Below, piece by piece: positions 60,401 through 64,000 of a stretch of DNA of 64,000 nucleotides (positions within the stretch are counted from its first letter, which is position 1; every line of letters starts with the position of its first letter). The notes under the pieces are model-generated. The model was not told where the DNA came from. It worked only from the letters and a program-made list of their open reading frames with translations, and made no database searches. The stretch is from Watersipora subatra (taxonomy: Eukaryota > Bryozoa > Gymnolaemata > Cheilostomatida > Watersiporidae). The position numbers were made by a program, and so were the translations under genes. The stretch is from positions 53,617,196 to 53,681,195 of the forward strand of contig NC_088708.1 in the NCBI RefSeq assembly GCF_963576615.1. Reading direction: 5' to 3'.

Positions 60401-63026
60401 CAGTTCTGGGATACCATGAAACCATGGTTTACACAACTCCACGCCGCCACAGATCCTTTGGAGCAGCTACGGTTACTTCCACCGATCGTGCACACCGTTC
60501 TGCTTGTTTGGCAGTATAGCAGGTAAACTATTTTAGAATAAAACTGAAGTCTATCTTACCTTGTCTTTCCTTTGAAAAAACATGTCAGAAATTGGGATAA
60601 AAACTTTGTGTTCAGTCTTTGCCATTAGTCTCATCAGAAAATCTCGTCTCTACTTCTATCGTTTATAATAACTCATTTTGAACGATTTAGATTTTTTCTA
60701 AGCAGATCTTTTGCTTTTCATTTAAAAAAGCATTTCTGACGATTTTGTTTTGTGTCAGCACATTTATATACTTATGAAACTCATTTAGTCTTGTAATTGT
60801 GCTTCTTATCAGCGTGCTGAAGAAATTAAATGGTGGGTGATAAAAGTATTTGATAAAGGATTTGTATGTTTGGGGGCTCAAACTTGTAATATTAAGGTTA
60901 CAATGCCAACAATCTACCAACTACACCAAACTCAGTGCCTTGTGGATTTGCTGAACAACCTTCACTATAATACGAGTGGTTTTCCATGACGTTAGAAAAT
61001 TTTTACATAAGGGAAGAATTATAAGATCAGATTACCAGAGCTCCATGCGTTACCTACAGCTTATTTAATATGTAAAAACAGGTCCGCTTAGAGCAGTGTC
61101 GGGTTTAATTGACTATCTTAGACCTTTTACTTTCCATATAAATGCGCCACGATCTATCTGATTAGAAACGTAAGAATGCCTTTGAAGAGCGTGTTTATGA
61201 ACTGTTGCTGGAGTCGTTTAAGGATTGTCATTTTAAAAGCGGCGTATTAATTTGTGTATAATTGGAAGAAATCGCGAGCAACGCGTCTAGTGCTAGTATA
61301 TCAGCATAGCAGTGTGATAGTCAGACAATGATTGTTTTCATTTTGGTTTAATCCAACATCTAAAGCTGGGCTGTACACTCTAGTTAAATAAATTACTGAC
61401 ATTACAGATATTACCACCAACCAGCCAACTTCAGCACACTGCTCAGAGTTCTCTCCAATGAGATTGTGCACAGAGCGATGGCCATTATAGGAGATAATGT
61501 GATGAATGAGCCCCTACAGGTATATCTACGCGTAGTATTAACTCAATTTGGATGCATTGCCACAGAAATACTCAGTTCACACTTTATTTTCTCCCAGCAC
61601 CTATGTCATGAACATGTTTACTCGACTCAAATCATCCAACTTTAATTAAAAGATATATTTCATGTCATGAGAGGATAATTTCTATTATAATTTGTGCCAT
61701 CAGAGTTCCTATTCAATCAACTCTTTGGCAATCTTTCTTGGATTTTCGATGTTTGTTTGATGTGTTTAAAAATACTATCATCAAAAGTTAATCGGGCCAA
61801 ACTTAATGTTATATATAGCTACATGTATGATATGATAAAGAGTCTTTAAATTTCTCTGGAGCGCAGAATTCAAACTATTCAATGAAATAACTGCAAAAGA
61901 TTTTTAGCCTCAGGCTTTATGCTGGCCAAATGTTTATTGTTAAATCAATAAGGATGAAAGTACCTGATTAGTTATCTAATTAAGGCACTGTGACCTAGAT
62001 AGCCTCAGATCGGATGTTTTTTAAAGTCATACAGTTCATGATTGCAAGAAGATGACGAGTTTTATTTTAGTCACTACTAACTCACAGGCTTAAAATATTA
62101 TAGTATTGGTGACTTCTACTGAGCATCACCATTTAATTACGGTATTATAGGTTGATGCTGATTGTTAGTATGATGCAAATACTGATCAGAATTCTACTAT
62201 CACATTTTAGTGTGGCATATTGTTGAAAAATATGCCATTAATATTCATTACATTGTATAGTTTATGATGGAATAAAATGTAGAGATTACAAAAATAAAAA
62301 ACCTTTTTGTAAAATTACATGTTAAAGTATATTTTTGGTCAAATTTTAATAGGTTTAAAAATCTGGCAATTCTTATAGTAAAAATCTTACCATTATAGTA
62401 AAAGAGGCAATGTTTCTATTAGTCTTCTCTAATGGCCAGAATCAGCAAATTTCACTCAACTAGTTATTGTACTTGAACTTGTGAGGGTATGCTTAAACTG
62501 TCTGACCTTGAGTATCTTATTAAATATATTTTATTTCATTTTCACAATAAATATAGTATGCATTTTATGATAACAAGTATGGCCTTTTTGTCGGTAATTA
62601 TTTAAAGGAAATTATATTCATTACAAAAAACATCAGATCCAGTTTTAACAATTTGCGCCAGTTTCTGCAGAGTGAGGATGCAAGCCCTTGTTCCTTCTTT
62701 TTTACTTCACTGTTCAGAATTAGATATTTAATATACATAGACCGCTAAGAAAATCAGTTTTGAATTGTTAATGTTGTTATGTTGAATTGTTGATGTTGTT
62801 ATGTTGAATTGTTAATGTTGTTATTTTGAATTGTTGATGTTGTTATGTTGAATGGAACACTTGCACTAACATTTAACTAGTTTAAAAATTGATAATTTTT
62901 TCAGTCCTACTCCAAGCTGAAAGATGCGCTGAAAGTGTGTGCAGCGTTCAGAGGCACCTACTTGGACTACAGAGACAAGGCAGATGGCATCAATAGTGAA
63001 AATATCAAAGCACACTCAGACAAGAT
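57199..63026 (+). CDS. Axonemal dynein heavy chain, N-terminal part (continues beyond window)
   Basis: Ciliary motor heavy chain, tail (DHC_N1) region only. Exons 57199-57463, 57565-57758, 58969-59094, 60152-60522, 61408-61519, 62905-63026; all phases join, giving about 396 residues. Evidence: VTREVFLPLLCSDE, then VSSGYVKGEVVLSLPS, HVLESTVIGWMKQIKGVL, GPLDELSLWQKR, and LLPPIVHTVLLVWQYSRYY followed by LSNEIVHRA. These line up in order with the tail of dynein heavy chains; the order most resembles the outer-arm beta class (DNAH9/11/17: EVFSPLL, VKGKTLLPIP, HAIETTIIDWSHQIRDVL, FIWATSEYY). The exact paralogue is uncertain. Family proteins exceed 4,000 residues, so motor, stalk and AAA domains must lie to the right. 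The start at 57199 is the first ATG after a possible acceptor (CGTTTTAG, 57188). Confidence 0.85.
57565..57758 (+). CDS. Dynein heavy chain coding exon 2
   Basis: Acceptor GCAATTTACAG, donor GTTAAG|GTGAGC, phases 1 to 0. Encodes YTDCDGVLLDDIDLVTREVF then LPLLCSDE, the family's L-x-x-EVF-x-PLL motif. Confidence 0.88.
57917..57985 (+). repeat. tRNA-derived SINE head or tRNA pseudogene
   Basis: ATTAGCTCAGTTAGTTAGTG (A box) and an intact T-arm-like ATGGG-TTAGAGT-CCCAT (B box). The anticodon arm does not pair and the acceptor stem is weak, so it is not called as a functional tRNA. Confidence 0.45.
58337..58384. repeat. Perfect 19-bp stem hairpin
   Basis: ATTACCATTGGCCACTTTA and its exact reverse complement are separated by 10 bases, in the second dynein intron. 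Confidence 0.9.
58590..58785. repeat. Palindromic ATATAC/CTAGCC stretch
   Basis: Repeats of TTGTATATGACATATC and its inverse, then a near-perfect palindrome GTACTAGCCTATAATAGG continuing to CTAGTAC near 58755-58779. Confidence 0.6.
58969..59094 (+). CDS. Dynein heavy chain coding exon 3
   Basis: Acceptor CTCGTAATTAG, donor ATCAAG|GTAAAA, 42 codons in phase 0. Encodes GEVVLSLPSVEVLSEAAL and HVLESTVIGWMKQIK (family: HAIETTIIDWSHQIRDVL). Confidence 0.88.
59472..59945. mobile_element. hAT-type MITE, CAGTGGTTCTTAAC family, copy 2
   Basis: Begins CAGTGGTTTTTAGCCTTG and ends GGTTAAGAACCACTA, the inverted match. The body matches the reverse complement of 38076-38436. No clear 8-bp flank duplication, so it is an older copy. 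It lies in a dynein intron. Confidence 0.65.
60152..60522 (+). CDS. Dynein heavy chain coding exon 4
   Basis: Acceptor TTGAACTTTAG, donor AGCAG|GTAAAC, phases 0 to 2. Encodes GPLDELSLWQKRQHMLHSVE, TNEILQFWDTMKPWF and LLPPIVHTVLLVWQYSR, the core of the DHC_N1 tail match. Confidence 0.92.
61408..61519 (+). CDS. Dynein heavy chain coding exon 5
   Basis: Acceptor CTGACATTACAG, donor CTACAG|GTATAT, phases 2 to 0. Encodes YYHQPANFSTLLRVLSNEIV and GDNVMNEPLQ, matching the family's YY-x-TPARI-x-LLQE-x-CN helix. Confidence 0.9.
62757..62852. repeat. 22-bp array TTGAATTGTTAATGTTGTTATG
   Basis: About 4.5 copies, ending about 50 bases before the acceptor of dynein exon 6. Confidence 0.92.
62905..63026 (+). 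CDS. Dynein heavy chain coding exon 6
   Basis: Acceptor TTTTTTCAG, donor AAGAT|GTAAGT, phases 0 to 2. Encodes SYSKLKDALKVCAAFRGTYL then DYRDKADGIN, in the place of the family's L-x-x-FK-x-x-Y-x-x-YR segment. The next exon is outside the window. Confidence 0.85.
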
Positions 63027-63044
63027 GTAAGTTGTTCATCTCTG

Positions 63045-63430
63045 TTGATCTTTGTTACATCTCTGTTACCTCTTTGTTACGTCTCTGTTACATCTCTGTT
63101 ACGTCTCTGTTACATCTCTGTTATGTCTCTGTTACGTCTCTGTGACATTTCTATTACGTCTCTGTTACGTCTCTGTTACATCTCTGTGACATTTCTGTTA
63201 CGTCTCTGTTACGTCTCTGTTACGTCTCTGTTACGTCTCTGTTACGTCTCTGTGACATTTCTGTTACGTCTCTGTTACGTCTCTGTTACGTCTCTGTTAC
63301 GTCTCTGTTACGTCTCTGTTACGTCTCTGTTACATCTCTGTTATGTCTCTGTTACTTCTCTATTACGTCTCTGTTACGTCTCTGTTACATCTCTGTTGCA
63401 TCTCTGTTATGTTTCTGTTACATCTTTATG
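63045..63430. repeat. 11-bp array TCTCTGTTACG
   Basis: About 34 copies of an 11-bp unit, starting about 18 bases after the donor of dynein exon 6. The 148-codon open frame across it comes from the repeat. Confidence 0.97.
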
Positions 63431-63711
63431 TTACTTATGCTTGTTTCTAGACTCTATAATACTCTACAATTCTCCACACATTTCTAGCTAATGCACTGTA
63501 AGACTGTAAGCTGTTACTGTACATAACACTGCTATTTATTCAGAACCACTGAGCCTAGATAGACAGCATTATTCTTAAGATGTTTGCTGATTCCAATAAA
63601 GCAGATTGCTGAATGTTATTATTATTAATATTAGTACGCTTGCAATCCTTGCACCGTGAAAAATCCTCATGTGTCATCAGTATGGGCACAATTATTTCGT
63701 GAGGGTGGAAG

Positions 63712-63845
63712 GTGGCCCAATGGTGCAGTTGGTAGTGTTCTTGGCTGCAAAGCAAGATATGCTAGCTCAACTTCTGTGGGATGGTTTTTCTCCTAAATTC
63801 TAATAGGGGCTTCAGATGGTTAGACAAGGCTCTTCTTATAGTAAA
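63712..63845 (+). repeat. SINE, tRNA head to CTTCTTATAGTAAA tail
   Basis: GGCCCAATGGTGCAGTTGG (A box), GCTCAACTTCTGTGGG (B-box position) and the tail GGCTCTTCTTATAGTAAA. Same arrangement as 22660-22805 on the other strand. Confidence 0.6.
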
Positions 63846-64000
63846 GATCTTTATTATGGGAAATAGTCTTATTATTATAACGATTACTATTGTCGATTTT
63901 ATCACAGCTTAACTTGATAATATTTCCTCTCATCGACTTAGTTGTACTAGACTGGGATAGACAGACTAATTGTTATTAGTGTTGTTATTATTATTATTTG

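Noticed and set aside
63045-63491. 148-codon frame of VTSLLRLCY repeats
   Set aside because: Produced by the 11-bp array; the 11-codon period (33 bases) is three units of 11.

Overview
This window is animal nuclear DNA. It is AT-rich, its genes are broken into many short exons by introns of about 0.4 to 5 kb with GT-AG borders, and it is full of DNA transposons, SINE-like repeats and tandem arrays. The three recognisable genes are animal genes (one muscle-type F-box family, one liprin-alpha, one axonemal dynein). Their sequences are clearly diverged from the vertebrate ones. I read the host as an invertebrate with motile cilia, possibly a lophotrochozoan, but I cannot name the species.

Layout. 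(1) 1-3070 is intergenic and holds a 1.1 kb decayed hAT transposon. (2) 3076-14851, plus strand: an FBXO30/FBXO40-type gene in six coding exons (TRAF-type zinc fingers, F-box, family-specific C-terminus; 478 residues predicted). Its 4.9 kb fourth coding intron holds an inverted duplication, a giant CT tract, a piece copied from the neighbouring liprin gene, and a 79-bp tandem array that repeats the 3' splice site of the next exon six times. (3) 15281-55505, minus strand: a nearly complete liprin-alpha gene in about 22 exons, from the N-terminal coiled coil to three SAM domains (about 1,138 residues). It is tail to tail with the F-box gene. Its introns carry hAT elements (one with a perfect 8-bp target duplication, one a dimer inside a perfect 8-bp duplication), Tc1/mariner- and pogo/Tigger-like elements with TA borders, a LINE fragment and many minisatellites. 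(4) 55511-57198 is a head-to-head intergenic region with a CpG-containing stretch and an X-box-like (RFX) site. (5) 57199 to the window end, plus strand: the first six coding exons of an axonemal dynein heavy chain (tail domain), continuing outside the window.

The genes have unrelated jobs: ubiquitin-ligase substrate choice, synaptic or adhesion scaffolding, and ciliary motility. They do not form a functional unit. Introns without an entry of their own were read and show no supported feature. I found no rRNA gene, no intact tRNA gene, no CRISPR array, and no credible undescribed protein system. The most unusual structure is the multiplied splice acceptor of the F-box gene.
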